Assembly: GCA_035652815.1 (NCBI GenBank)
Contig: DASRDB010000019.1
Span: 434,001-498,000, forward strand
DNA length: 64,000 bases
Origin: DASRDB01 sp035652815
GTDB lineage: Bacteria > Chloroflexota > Ktedonobacteria > Ktedonobacterales > Ktedonobacteraceae
Direction: 5' to 3'
Made by a program: the position numbers and the translations under genes. Numbering within the stretch: position 1 is the stretch's first letter; every line of letters starts with the position of its first letter. The notes below the pieces were generated by a model. It saw only the letters and a program-made list of their open reading frames with translations. It had not been told where the DNA came from and searched no databases. Shown piece by piece: positions 16,743 to 24,847 of this stretch.

Positions 16743-18327
16743 TACGCCGCAAACCTCTTTAAATAAGCGCCGTTATATACTCCCTGTTACGCTTGCGGCT
16801 CTGGCAGCAGGACTGACGGCCAGCTTCTCAGCATCGGCTCTCATGGTTCTTTTGCGCCTCACATTGGGTATCCCGACGCCGGTAGAATTATTCGGCGATC
16901 ACGTCCTCAAACTGCTGCCCGCGCCGCGCTTTGTTGATATGCTGGTGAAGTTCAGCCCCAATCCTAAAACCGCGCCGCTGGGTCTTGCCCTGTCAGGCAT
17001 GATCGCGCTCGGCACAGTCCTCGGCCTTTTGTATGCTTTGCTTGCTCGCGTGAAGCTGCCCGCGTCGGGATACCGGCCCTCGCTCCGTTCCTGGCTGGTG
17101 GCGGGCTGCCTTTCGCTGTTCATGACCATTGTTGCCATCGTCCTTTTCTGGGACGAAATTGGCCAGAGCTTTATTGGTTTGCCGCATACGCTTTCGATGG
17201 CTGTCACCTCGTTTGCCTTGCTGCTGGACTTTGGCCTCTACGGGCTGGTTCTCTGCCTGGCATATTCCATCCTTTTGCCAAAACAACTGCATGAGCAGAC
17301 TTCAGCAGTTGCGCAAAAACGCCGCCAGTTGCTCTCTCGCGCCGGAATCGCAGCCCTGGCGGTCGGTTCAGCCGGAGCCACAGCAGGTCTGGTGAAAGAA
17401 TTCTTGCAGAACTATTCGTTCTATGACGGCATGGAGACCTTCACGCACAATGGTTTTGTTGCTCCCATTACCCCCAACAGCGAACACTACACCGTCACGC
17501 AGAACGTCTCCGATCCCAATGTGGATATTGCGCTCTGGCGTTTAGAGGTCACGGGGCTGATCGGTCAATCCGGCACCTACACCTATGAACAGTTACAGCA
17601 ACTGCCCTCCATTTCGCGTGCCGTCACGCTCGAATGTATTGCCAACGGCATCGGTGGCCACCTGATGAGTACGGCCATCTGGCAGGGCGTTCTGCTGCGC
17701 GAACTGCTTGCCAGACATGGGAATGCGCTTCCCGGCGCTCGCTATATCGCCTTCTACAGCGTCGATGGCTACGTCGTCAGTCTTCCCCTGGATGAAGTGC
17801 TTGCCGCCGACCCCATCCTCGCCTGGCGTATGAATGGCGAGGTGTTGCCACACAAACACGGCTATCCACTGCGCGTTCTCATCCCCGGACGCTTTGGCGA
17901 GGAGAGTCCCAAGTGGCTCACAAGAATTGAACTGACCGACCATTTCGTAAAAGGCCTGTACGCAGATCAGGGCTGGTACAACGGTCAGGTGCATACCGTC
18001 ACACGCATCGACCGTCCCTATGGCCGCATTCCTGCCAATCGCACGGTAGAGATCGGCGGCATCGCCTACGCCGGAATTCGCGGCATTCAGCAAGTCGAAG
18101 TCAGCGTTGATGGCGGACTCACCTGGAATAAAGCTCAACTTGCTCCCCCGCTTTCACAGGATACCTGGGTATTCTGGACATGGCTGTGGCAGCCAGCCCA
18201 ACCCGGCCACTATACGCTCGTCTCCCGCGCCACCGACGGCACCGGCCAGCTTCAAACCGACCACAAGCAAGGAACCGTTCCCAACGGAGCGACTGGCTAT
18301 GCCACTGTAAGCGTGCAGGTCGGCTAG
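16708..18327 (+). CDS. Membrane-anchored sulfite-oxidase-like molybdopterin protein
   Basis: 539 residues. The first 200 or so hold about five hydrophobic helices (PVTLAALAAGLTASF, LALSGMIALGTVLGLLYAL, WLVAGCLSLFMTIVAIVLF, FALLLDFGLYGLVLCLAYS, AGIAALAVGSAGATAG). The rest is an oxidoreductase molybdopterin-binding domain (about 270-430) with the molybdenum-ligand Cys in VTLECIANGIGGHLMSTAIW, then the Mo-co dimerisation/Ig-like domain (VEVSVDGGLTWNKAQL...WTWLWQP). Such proteins oxidise sulfite or reduce oxidised sulfur groups, with the active site outside the membrane. ATG 16708 has AAAGGAAG seven bases upstream; the start lies inside the preceding glycosyltransferase gene. No heme or partner cytochrome is encoded next to it. 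Confidence 0.9.
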   Translation: MSSLSQIPPTVDTPQTSLNKRRYILPVTLAALAAGLTASFSASALMVLLRLTLGIPTPVELFGDHVLKLLPAPRFVDMLVKFSPNPKTAPLGLALSGMIALGTVLGLLYALLARVKLPASGYRPSLRSWLVAGCLSLFMTIVAIVLFWDEIGQSFIGLPHTLSMAVTSFALLLDFGLYGLVLCLAYSILLPKQLHEQTSAVAQKRRQLLSRAGIAALAVGSAGATAGLVKEFLQNYSFYDGMETFTHNGFVAPITPNSEHYTVTQNVSDPNVDIALWRLEVTGLIGQSGTYTYEQLQQLPSISRAVTLECIANGIGGHLMSTAIWQGVLLRELLARHGNALPGARYIAFYSVDGYVVSLPLDEVLAADPILAWRMNGEVLPHKHGYPLRVLIPGRFGEESPKWLTRIELTDHFVKGLYADQGWYNGQVHTVTRIDRPYGRIPANRTVEIGGIAYAGIRGIQQVEVSVDGGLTWNKAQLAPPLSQDTWVFWTWLWQPAQPGHYTLVSRATDGTGQLQTDHKQGTVPNGATGYATVSVQVG

Positions 18328-18385
18328 CCACCGGGACACATCTAAAAAAGGAAGCTATGATGAAGCTTCATTCAGAAGCGCACAG

Positions 18386-18440
18386 TTCCTTCGCTCCGCT
18401 CAGCATGACATCTGGAGGCAGGTTTGGAATGGCAGGTAAT
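18386..18440. repeat. Dispersed palindromic repeat, copy B (half unit)
   Basis: Contains CCTTCGCTCCGCTCAGCATGACATC followed by a tail GGAGGCAGGTTTGGAATGGC. This is the right arm plus tail of the family seen complete at 29.1 kb; no left arm is present. It lies in the 265-base gap before the glutaredoxin-thioredoxin reductase gene. Confidence 0.8.
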
Positions 18441-18592
18441 GTGTGGTTCGCATGCATGATTCAGATATTGAGTAATTTTTGCAGGCTCACTGTTTGCCAG
18501 CAAAAGCTGTAAGATACAGCCTGCTCGTGGTACTATATGCTGAGCAATGTCAAGATATGTTCGATAGTGTTGAACGAATGGGAGCAAGCAGT

Positions 18593-19834
18593 ATGTCTCA
18601 ATCCAATATCAAGTTGTACGGTACTGAATGGTGCAGCGACTGCAAACGCAGCAAAAGGTTTCTGGGCGAGCAGCGCATTCGCTATGAATTCATCAATATC
18701 GAGGAAAACCCGGAAGGGCAGGCGTTTGTCCAAAAAGTTCAGAATGGCGGCCTGACCATTCCCACCATCGTCTTCGATGACGGCTCTTTGCTCATCGAGC
18801 CGACCAATGCTGAACTGGCCGCGAAACTTGGCCTGCAAACCAAAGCGCAGTGCGAGTTCTACGACCTGATTACCGTTGGCGGCGGCCCAACCGCCCTTAC
18901 AACCGCCATTTATGCCGCTCGTGATGGCTATGACGTCCTCGTTATTGAACGCAGCGGCCTCGGCGGGCAGGCAGGCATCACCGAACGCCTCGATAACTAT
19001 CCTGGCTTTCCCGAGGGCGTGACCGGGGCCGAGTTCGCCGAACGCATCATCGAGCAGGCCAAACGGTATGGTGTCGAACTGCTTTCCGCGCAGAACGTGG
19101 TAAAAGTCGGCAACGATGGTGACGCCCATTTCGTGGAAACCGACGCCGGACATCAGTATCGCGCCAACGCCATTCTCCTCGCCACCGGTTCTACCTACAA
19201 ACGTCTCGGCGTGTCGGGCGAAGATGACTACATCGGTGCAGGCGTCCACTTCTGCGCCACCTGCGACGGCCCATTCTATAAGGGCAAAGAAGTTGTTGTG
19301 GTGGGCAGCGGCAACAGCGCCGTTGAAGAGGCCGCCTTCCTCACCCGCTTCTGCCCCAAAGTAACCATCCTCGCGCGCAGCTCCCAACTCAATGCTAACA
19401 AAATCGCCGTTGATAAAGCCCTCACCTCGCCACAAATAGAGGTTCGTTTCAACACGGAAGTTGTGGAGTTCAAAGGCGCGAACAATCACCTGACCACCGT
19501 TGTGACAAAAAACAACCAGACTGGCGAGACAGATGAACTCAACGTCACAGGCGTCTTCGTCTTCATCGGCCTCACTCCCAATAGCCACCGGTTTAAGGAC
19601 GTCGTTCGCCTCGACTCCCAGGGCTTCATTATGACCGGCATCGACTTCCAGACCAGCACCGAAGGCATTTTCGCCGCCGGAGACGTCCGTTCCGGCAGCA
19701 CCAAACAACTCGTCAGCGCCGCCGGAGAAGGTGCCGCCGCCGCGCTAGCGATTCGCGAACATTTGCGCGGGCATGATGCGAGGAGTATGGAGGTGGCGTT
19801 GGTGGGGAGTTCGAGGGGTGGGGCTGGTCAATAG
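18593..19834 (+). CDS. trxB: Glutaredoxin-like domain fused to thioredoxin reductase
   Basis: 413 residues. The N-terminal 80 form a glutaredoxin/mycoredoxin-like domain with a CSDC redox pair (Cys14, Cys17; YGTEWCSDCKRSKRFL) and the cis-proline TIPTIVF. The rest is a low-molecular-weight thioredoxin reductase: FAD motif ITVGGGPTALTTAIYAARDG, GLGGQAGITERLDNYPGFPEG, redox CATC at 221-224, NADPH motif VVVGSGNSAVEEA, and C-terminal GIFAAGDVRSGSTKQ. The fused domain may be the reductase's own electron acceptor. ATG 18593 has GGGAG eight bases upstream and begins exactly at the domain; an in-frame ATG lies at 18578. A hairpin follows the stop. Confidence 0.92.
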   Translation: MSQSNIKLYGTEWCSDCKRSKRFLGEQRIRYEFINIEENPEGQAFVQKVQNGGLTIPTIVFDDGSLLIEPTNAELAAKLGLQTKAQCEFYDLITVGGGPTALTTAIYAARDGYDVLVIERSGLGGQAGITERLDNYPGFPEGVTGAEFAERIIEQAKRYGVELLSAQNVVKVGNDGDAHFVETDAGHQYRANAILLATGSTYKRLGVSGEDDYIGAGVHFCATCDGPFYKGKEVVVVGSGNSAVEEAAFLTRFCPKVTILARSSQLNANKIAVDKALTSPQIEVRFNTEVVEFKGANNHLTTVVTKNNQTGETDELNVTGVFVFIGLTPNSHRFKDVVRLDSQGFIMTGIDFQTSTEGIFAAGDVRSGSTKQLVSAAGEGAAAALAIREHLRGHDARSMEVALVGSSRGGAGQ

Positions 19835-19838
19835 TGCA

Positions 19839-19867
19839 GAGGGAAGAGTTATATACGCTCTTCCCTC
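19839..19867 (+). terminator. Terminator hairpin after the Grx-TrxR gene
   Basis: GAGGGAAGAG (19839-19848) pairs perfectly with CTCTTCCCTC (19858-19867). The T-tract is weak. It sits between convergent genes and may serve both. Confidence 0.6.
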
Positions 19868-19890
19868 GCTGCTTGCTTTCTAGAACACTT

Positions 19891-22623
19891 TTATTGATGC
19901 AGTGCTTGTTCTGCTGATATATGTGAAAGTGCGAAATCAAGGGCCGCATCATATGACATATGGCGTCCTTTAGAACAGGCTGATTCGAATGCTGTATCGC
20001 CTAACTGTTTTCGAGTACGATGAATAGCTTCTTCATAAGCGGCCCGTTGCGTGGGATGGAAGCTGCTAAAAGTCAGTAAGGATTGCGCAAAGCCAAATAG
20101 GCATGCTGCCTGTTCTAGTTTATTCTGGCTTACTAGCGCGTTTGCAAACCCTGTGAACAGCCTATTGACGCCAGCCTGATGTCCTACTTCCTTTGTTAAA
20201 AGGAAAGCCTCTTTGTAAAGGGCCAGGGCCTCTTGAAACTTGCCCTCTACCTGGTAGATATTGCCCAGCAGACTGAGGGCAGTGATGATATTTGGTTTGT
20301 CACCTTGTTCCCAGAAGAATTTGAGGCTATCTTGTACGAGAGACGTTGCCAGATCTGGATTGCCTATAGAAAGAGCGATATCACCCAGCTCTAGTTGTTT
20401 CATAGCAATCGTAGCTATATCTCCAAGTTCACGTCCCAAATTGATACGTTCCTCGAAAATTTCCGCAGCCTCGTGGTATTCTCCTGACAATAAAGCAATA
20501 TCTCCGAGTCTATCCAATGTAAGTGCAAGCAGTGGTTTAGTACCCAGCTCTTTTGCTAATGTGTAACTTTCCTGGGCTGACGTCATAGCCTGGGCAATAT
20601 TCCCACGCGCAATCTCTATCCTTGAATGGTTAGAAAGGATACGAGCCAGATTTTCTGTGTCTCCTAACTCATAAGAAAGTCTCAGGCTTTCCTCTATATA
20701 TTGGTGGGCTTCATGTAGATTTCCCTGTAAAAGCATCAGGCGGCTGAGGCTTTCAAAGGCATTAGCAATCGCCCAGCTATCTCCCGATTGTTGCGCTGCC
20801 TTTACGCTTTCATACAATAACTGGCTCGCTGAGGCTACATTATGCAGTCGGTAGAAGACCCAACCTAGCGAACCAAGCGCCCCGGCCAGATTTTGTTGAT
20901 CTCCAACTGATCGAGAAAGGCTGATACTCTCTTCTAACAGGTTTTGTGCTTGATTAAGGTTTCTAAGGCGATAAGCCATGTATCCAGCTCGACGAAGTAC
21001 TCTAGCGCGTATTGCCGCTGATTCGGCTGTCCAGGGTAAATTGAGTACTTCCCTGAACCAATGTTGCTCTTCGTCCCAATAGCCTTGTAAGCCGCAAAAT
21101 TTTCCAAAAGCTTCGCAAAAACGTAAAGCCAGGTGCGTCTGCTTTTGCTGAATAAGCCAGGCGAGACCAGCGCGCAAGTTTTCTTTCTCCTGTTCAAGCA
21201 GAGCTAACCACTCTTCCTGCTGCTTTCCGTTAAGATTTGGTCTTGCCTGCTCCACGAGTTCGAGATAGTACAATGCATGAGCCTGTTGGCATGTGCCCTT
21301 TTCTCCGTGAATTTGTAAGCAATCAAGACCAAACTCGCGTACTGTTTCCAGCATCATAAAGCGCGGCATGCCATTGTGCTGCTCGACCTGCTTTATCAGA
21401 CTTTTATCGAGCAAAGAGGCTATCGTTTGTAAAATATCTATAGAGCTTTCCTTGAAGAAAACTTCGGCGGTTTCCAGAGTACATCCGGTTGGAAATACTG
21501 AAAGATGCCGGAAAAGCCACTGTTCCTCCTCGTTTAAGAGGTCATAGCTCCATTTGATGGTGTTATAGAGGGTGCGCTGTCTCTCTGGGCGAAGCTGTTC
21601 GCTTTTAAGCAATTGTGTCCCTTGTGTGAGCCGTTTAAGCAGGGCTTTGGGCGGTAGTAGCTTGATGCGTCCCGCTGCCAGCTCAATCGCAAGTGGCAGT
21701 CCATCCAGGCGCGCACAAATCGCTGCCACCGCCCGAGCATTGTCGGGCGTCAATTGGAAATGAGGCAATAGAGCCTGAACTCTCTGAACAAACAAAGCTA
21801 TGGCACTATACTGCAATAAATTCTCAGGATTAAGCGCTTGTTTGGGATCTGGTATCGCGAGGGGTTCTACTACATACTCATGTTCTGCCTGGAGATGCAA
21901 GACTACCCGGCTGGTTATCATGACCTTTAGTTTAGTGCATGCCGCGAGCAATTCTTCTACCTGAAATGCTGCCATCGCTACTTGCTCGAAGTTATCAAGT
22001 ACCAGCAAGCAATGTTTGTCCTTGAATGCCAGGTGAATGTGTTCCTTAAGCGGCTGCTTTTCACTTTCGTAGATATCAAGAGCCTGGGCAATAGTAGGAA
22101 GGACAAGCATAGGATCGGTAATAGAACCGAGCGAAACGAAATAAATACCATCTGGAAAATAGGTACTCATTTCATGCGCTACCTGAATACTAAGGCGCGT
22201 TTTCCCCACGCCTCCTGGTCCAAGTAATGTTATCAGGCGCACATCACTACGCTGGAGCAGATTACAAATAACGCTGATATCCTGTTCGCGACCGATAAGC
22301 GAGGTAAAAGGGTATGGTAGTTTATAGGGTGAAGACTGCGTTTTGTGGAATAGAACTGGCTCAGGTGGTTGTCCGCTGAGGTTATCTACCTTTGTCCTAA
22401 CCAGGCCAAGCTCTTCTGCGCTCTTGCCAAATAACTCCATCAGCCTTTGCCGGTAGTGTGGCTGAGGAAATGACTCGCCTCGTTCCCAACGTCCTACTGT
22501 ATGCGGATCGGGTAGATCGATCCGGTCAGCAACATCTTGATAGCTTAGACCCAGGATCTCTCTCGCTTTCCTTAAACGATAATTATGAAAGCGTGTTTTC
22601 TTCCCTCGAGCCGGTTTGTCCAT
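19891..22623 (-). CDS. XRE / NB-ARC ATPase / TPR regulator (AfsR- or STAND-like)
   Basis: 910 residues. An N-terminal XRE helix-turn-helix (about 10-75; LRKAREILGLSYQDVADRID, TVGRWERG) is followed by an NB-ARC type ATPase (about 105-420) with P-loop LLGPGGVGKTRLS, Walker B HCLLVLDNFEQV, sensor MITSRV and GLPLAIELAAGRI, then a winged-helix region. The C-terminal half is 8-10 TPR-like helical pairs (SLGWVFYRLHNVASASQLLY, LSRLMLLQGNLHEAHQYIEE and others). STAND proteins switch on nucleotide exchange when the repeats bind a ligand. ATG 22623 has AAAGG about eight bases upstream; the open frame reaches 22683 without one. It is divergent from the sigma-factor gene, with phased repeats between them. 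Confidence 0.92.
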   Translation of the reverse strand: MDKPARGKKTRFHNYRLRKAREILGLSYQDVADRIDLPDPHTVGRWERGESFPQPHYRQRLMELFGKSAEELGLVRTKVDNLSGQPPEPVLFHKTQSSPYKLPYPFTSLIGREQDISVICNLLQRSDVRLITLLGPGGVGKTRLSIQVAHEMSTYFPDGIYFVSLGSITDPMLVLPTIAQALDIYESEKQPLKEHIHLAFKDKHCLLVLDNFEQVAMAAFQVEELLAACTKLKVMITSRVVLHLQAEHEYVVEPLAIPDPKQALNPENLLQYSAIALFVQRVQALLPHFQLTPDNARAVAAICARLDGLPLAIELAAGRIKLLPPKALLKRLTQGTQLLKSEQLRPERQRTLYNTIKWSYDLLNEEEQWLFRHLSVFPTGCTLETAEVFFKESSIDILQTIASLLDKSLIKQVEQHNGMPRFMMLETVREFGLDCLQIHGEKGTCQQAHALYYLELVEQARPNLNGKQQEEWLALLEQEKENLRAGLAWLIQQKQTHLALRFCEAFGKFCGLQGYWDEEQHWFREVLNLPWTAESAAIRARVLRRAGYMAYRLRNLNQAQNLLEESISLSRSVGDQQNLAGALGSLGWVFYRLHNVASASQLLYESVKAAQQSGDSWAIANAFESLSRLMLLQGNLHEAHQYIEESLRLSYELGDTENLARILSNHSRIEIARGNIAQAMTSAQESYTLAKELGTKPLLALTLDRLGDIALLSGEYHEAAEIFEERINLGRELGDIATIAMKQLELGDIALSIGNPDLATSLVQDSLKFFWEQGDKPNIITALSLLGNIYQVEGKFQEALALYKEAFLLTKEVGHQAGVNRLFTGFANALVSQNKLEQAACLFGFAQSLLTFSSFHPTQRAAYEEAIHRTRKQLGDTAFESACSKGRHMSYDAALDFALSHISAEQALHQ

Positions 22624-22693
22624 GAGATCGCCTTTCCCAGCCTCTTTAAGGAAGGTAGCCCCGAAAACGCAGTAATAATTCATTCTATCACAA

Positions 22694-22732
22694 ATTGTCT
22701 AAAATTTGCCCCCTATTTGCCTTCTATTTGCT
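22694..22732. promoter_or_regulatory. Phased TTTGCC repeats between regulator and sigma factor
   Basis: ATTGTC at 22694, TTTGCC at 22705, TTTGCC at 22716 and TTTGCT at 22727 are spaced exactly 11 bases apart, one helical turn. They lie in the shared 198-base upstream region. A -35/-10-like pair (TTGTGT, 17 bases, TATGCT) follows toward the sigma-factor gene. They look like operator sites for the XRE regulator (inference). Confidence 0.5.
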
Positions 22733-22821
22733 GTTGTGTCGCATGCCTTTCCTGACTATGCTTTTTCTGGAGCAAAGAAACGCCCGGCTTTCCAACGGTT
22801 TTCAGCAGAAAGAGGAAAAGC

Positions 22822-23463
22822 ATGCACGAAATAACAGGTGTATCATGCACACAGGAAACCTGTGAGTCCCTTCTGAAGCACTTCGATCACTATATTATAA
22901 AGCAGGTTCGTTACCTCGTAAAAAGTTATCCTTTAGCCGTACATCCAGCAGTGATGGACCTGGAGATTGACGAGATTGTGCAGCGAGTGCGCATTAAGTT
23001 ATGGCAGGCGCTTAAGAAGCGATGCATCCGTGTGCCAGGCGCGTATATCCGTCTGATTATTCATAGCGAACTCGTCGATATGATGCGGCGACAAAGACCT
23101 GTGTTACCTTTGCCCATCGATGATGAGTGGATAAGTGACGACATGCGAGACTTCATTGACCAGCAAGCCCCAGACCCGGCAGATGAGATGGAACAACGCC
23201 TGGAAGCCGTGATAAGCTTGCGGAAGATGGCTCAAGCCGTCATGTCATTGCCGCCCAGGCAGAGGCAGGCCGTCATGTGTTTGTTACGGGACAAAGTGGA
23301 CGATGTAACGCAGCTCTTCGATGTTTTTAAACTGTACAGCGTCGATATGGAGACAATCCAATGGCCGACAGACAGAGCGAAGAAACAGTTACTCCAGGCT
23401 TCACTTGCTCCCGCAAAAAAAACGCTCGCTAAAAAAATAAAGGTGAAAGAGCAATGCTCCTGA
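22822..23463 (+). CDS. Divergent sigma-70 family (ECF-like) sigma factor
   Basis: 213 residues. The N half looks like sigma region 2: FDHYIIKQVRYLV, an acidic IDEIVQRVRIKLWQALKK, and AYIRLIIHSELVDMMRRQRP. An acidic linker follows, then a region 4-like start AVMSLPPRQRQAVMCLLRDK. The usual recognition helix is hard to see; the tail is ETIQWPTDRAKKQLLQASLA and a very basic end (AKKTLAKKIKVK), so promoter recognition may be unusual. ATG 22822 has GAGG upstream. It is divergent from the STAND regulator and converges on the TIR-like genes with a shared terminator, suggesting it could control this island. No anti-sigma gene is adjacent. Confidence 0.78.
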   Translation: MHEITGVSCTQETCESLLKHFDHYIIKQVRYLVKSYPLAVHPAVMDLEIDEIVQRVRIKLWQALKKRCIRVPGAYIRLIIHSELVDMMRRQRPVLPLPIDDEWISDDMRDFIDQQAPDPADEMEQRLEAVISLRKMAQAVMSLPPRQRQAVMCLLRDKVDDVTQLFDVFKLYSVDMETIQWPTDRAKKQLLQASLAPAKKTLAKKIKVKEQCS

Positions 23464-23482
23464 AAAGCCTTGCCTATTGAAA

Positions 23483-23515
23483 GAGGCAGAGCAAAGGTTA
23501 TCCTTGCTCTGCCTC
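23483..23515. terminator. Bidirectional terminator between sigma factor and TIR-like gene
   Basis: GAGGCAGAGCAA (23483-23494) and TTGCTCTGCCTC (23504-23515) form a perfect 12-bp stem. The stop codon of the TIR-like gene lies in the loop and its last codons are in the right arm. T residues follow on the minus side. Confidence 0.75.
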
Positions 23516-24061
23516 CATTTGATACAACATCATTTCTGTGAAGTTAAAGTCACCTATCCGGCGTAATTTGTCAAGATCAGGAGTTTCAACTTCACAACCA
23601 GCTTCTTTTAGACTACGAAATAAGTTCCAGCGGTCTGCAATGTTATTACTCAATTTAATGCGATGACGTCCCTGCAATGACTTGCAGATGTCTATATCCC
23701 CAATCTCGACCAATATCGTTTTATCAGCGAGCCAGGGATTGCTAAATGCCATACCGGCTTCGAAAATGACGTTAAGGCGTGGTTGCAACCTCGAATTCTC
23801 AGCCAGTTCGTCACGAGAAGCCAATTCTTGTTGCAGACGCACTTCATCGTCACCGGTTAATAAGACCACAACTGCCTGGGCCTGACTCAAAAGAGTATCA
23901 ATGATTTGTTTGTTGTAAGGGGCCATTCTTTGTGTTGCCCATACAGCTTCTTCCCAGGCAATAGGTGACAGGCCAAGCAATTTCAGAAAAGCAAATATTT
24001 GTCGCCTTACAAGCTTATTTCTTCCATACACAACGAACACTTTTTTACGGTCGGCTGTCAT
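23498..24061 (-). CDS. TIR-like nucleotide-binding protein 1 (PF10137/Cap12 type)
   Basis: 187 residues, a TIR-like domain of the group once called 'predicted nucleotide-binding protein' and now known to include CBASS/Pycsar TIR effectors. Visible marks: KVFVVYGRN first strand, APYNKQIIDTLLSQAQAVVV, LLTGDDEVRLQ, and RLNVIFEAGMAF with the probable NADase catalytic Glu101. The ILVEIGDI strand and a C-terminal FRSLKEAGCEV...RRIGDF end are usual for the subfamily. GGGAGAG precedes ATG 24061. The domain normally cleaves NAD+; here no sensor domain is attached. It follows TIR-like protein 2 by 71 bases on the same strand and is probably in one operon with it. Confidence 0.82.
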   Translation of the reverse strand: MTADRKKVFVVYGRNKLVRRQIFAFLKLLGLSPIAWEEAVWATQRMAPYNKQIIDTLLSQAQAVVVLLTGDDEVRLQQELASRDELAENSRLQPRLNVIFEAGMAFSNPWLADKTILVEIGDIDICKSLQGRHRIKLSNNIADRWNLFRSLKEAGCEVETPDLDKLRRIGDFNFTEMMLYQMEAEQG

Positions 24062-24132
24062 TTTTCTCTCCCTTTTCCTTTCTATTCTCTCCTCAAATGC
24101 TCACATTACGAAGCCAACTTGTTAGTTGTAGC

Positions 24133-24708
24133 CTAATGAGTAGGGGGAGTATCCTTACGTAGAGCTTTTCTGAAATTCCCCGCCTTACGCCATTTGTCCC
24201 CATCATCCTTCAGTGTGCAGCCGACTTTCTTCAACTTGTCGATCAAACTCCTGCGTTCATCCTCCTTTCCGGTAAAAATTGGTATATACATGCCATCAAT
24301 ATCACTGAACAATTGCATATTGCCCAGTTGTAACAAGATGGTATGCTCAGGATATCGTCCAAAGGCATACCCCGCTTCAAAAACTTGATCCTGTCCAGGT
24401 TGATAGGCAAAATCTCGGCCAGCCGCTTTCTCACTGTCTTTTTGTAGGTCACTCCTGAGACGTGCCAGGTCATCTCCTGTAAATAGGACAATGACTGCGT
24501 TGGCGTGTTCAAACGCAGCGTCGATGATTTGACCGATAAATGGAGCCGTTTCCCCCATCAATTTAACGACAGTTTCCTTCGTAATAGGCACCAGCTCAAG
24601 GGATTGAAGAAACTCGCACATTGCCCTGGTTGCTGCGCTGTTTTGTCCATGAACAAGGTATACATTGCGTGAGATATCCTCACTAGGCTCCGGTTTCTTT
24701 GCCCGCAT
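24133..24708 (-). CDS. TIR-like nucleotide-binding protein 2 (PF10137/Cap12 type)
   Basis: 191 residues, a paralogue of the neighbouring TIR-like protein. Marks: RNVYLVHGQNSAATRAMCEF, APFIGQIIDAAFEHANAVIV, LFTGDDLARLRSDL, DQVFEAGYAFG with the probable catalytic Glu111, and ILLQLGNM; the tail is LKKVGCTLKDDGDKW...AGNF. The key residues are kept, so both proteins look able to bind or cleave NAD-type nucleotides. AGAGGTATAC precedes ATG 24708. It lies 139 AT-rich bases after the SIR2-TIR gene, same strand. Having two diverged copies side by side is unusual: they may form a heteromer or recognise different triggers (inference). Confidence 0.82.
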   Translation of the reverse strand: MRAKKPEPSEDISRNVYLVHGQNSAATRAMCEFLQSLELVPITKETVVKLMGETAPFIGQIIDAAFEHANAVIVLFTGDDLARLRSDLQKDSEKAAGRDFAYQPGQDQVFEAGYAFGRYPEHTILLQLGNMQLFSDIDGMYIPIFTGKEDERRSLIDKLKKVGCTLKDDGDKWRKAGNFRKALRKDTPPTH

Positions 24709-24847
24709 GTATACCTCTGCAACTTTCTTCGCCTTTCTGCAAGAAGACGAAGTTGATAAGTATGTTTCTTCCCCTCTATAGAAGAAGACGTGTAAAAGTT
24801 ATTGATATAAATTTTATAGCCAGAATTACTATTAAATTTATTGATTA

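Noticed and set aside
18533..19708. Long open frame on the minus strand opposite the Grx-TrxR gene
   Set aside because: It has no domain, no ribosome site and a low-complexity Gly/Ala/Val/Asp composition; it mirrors the codon use of the real gene.
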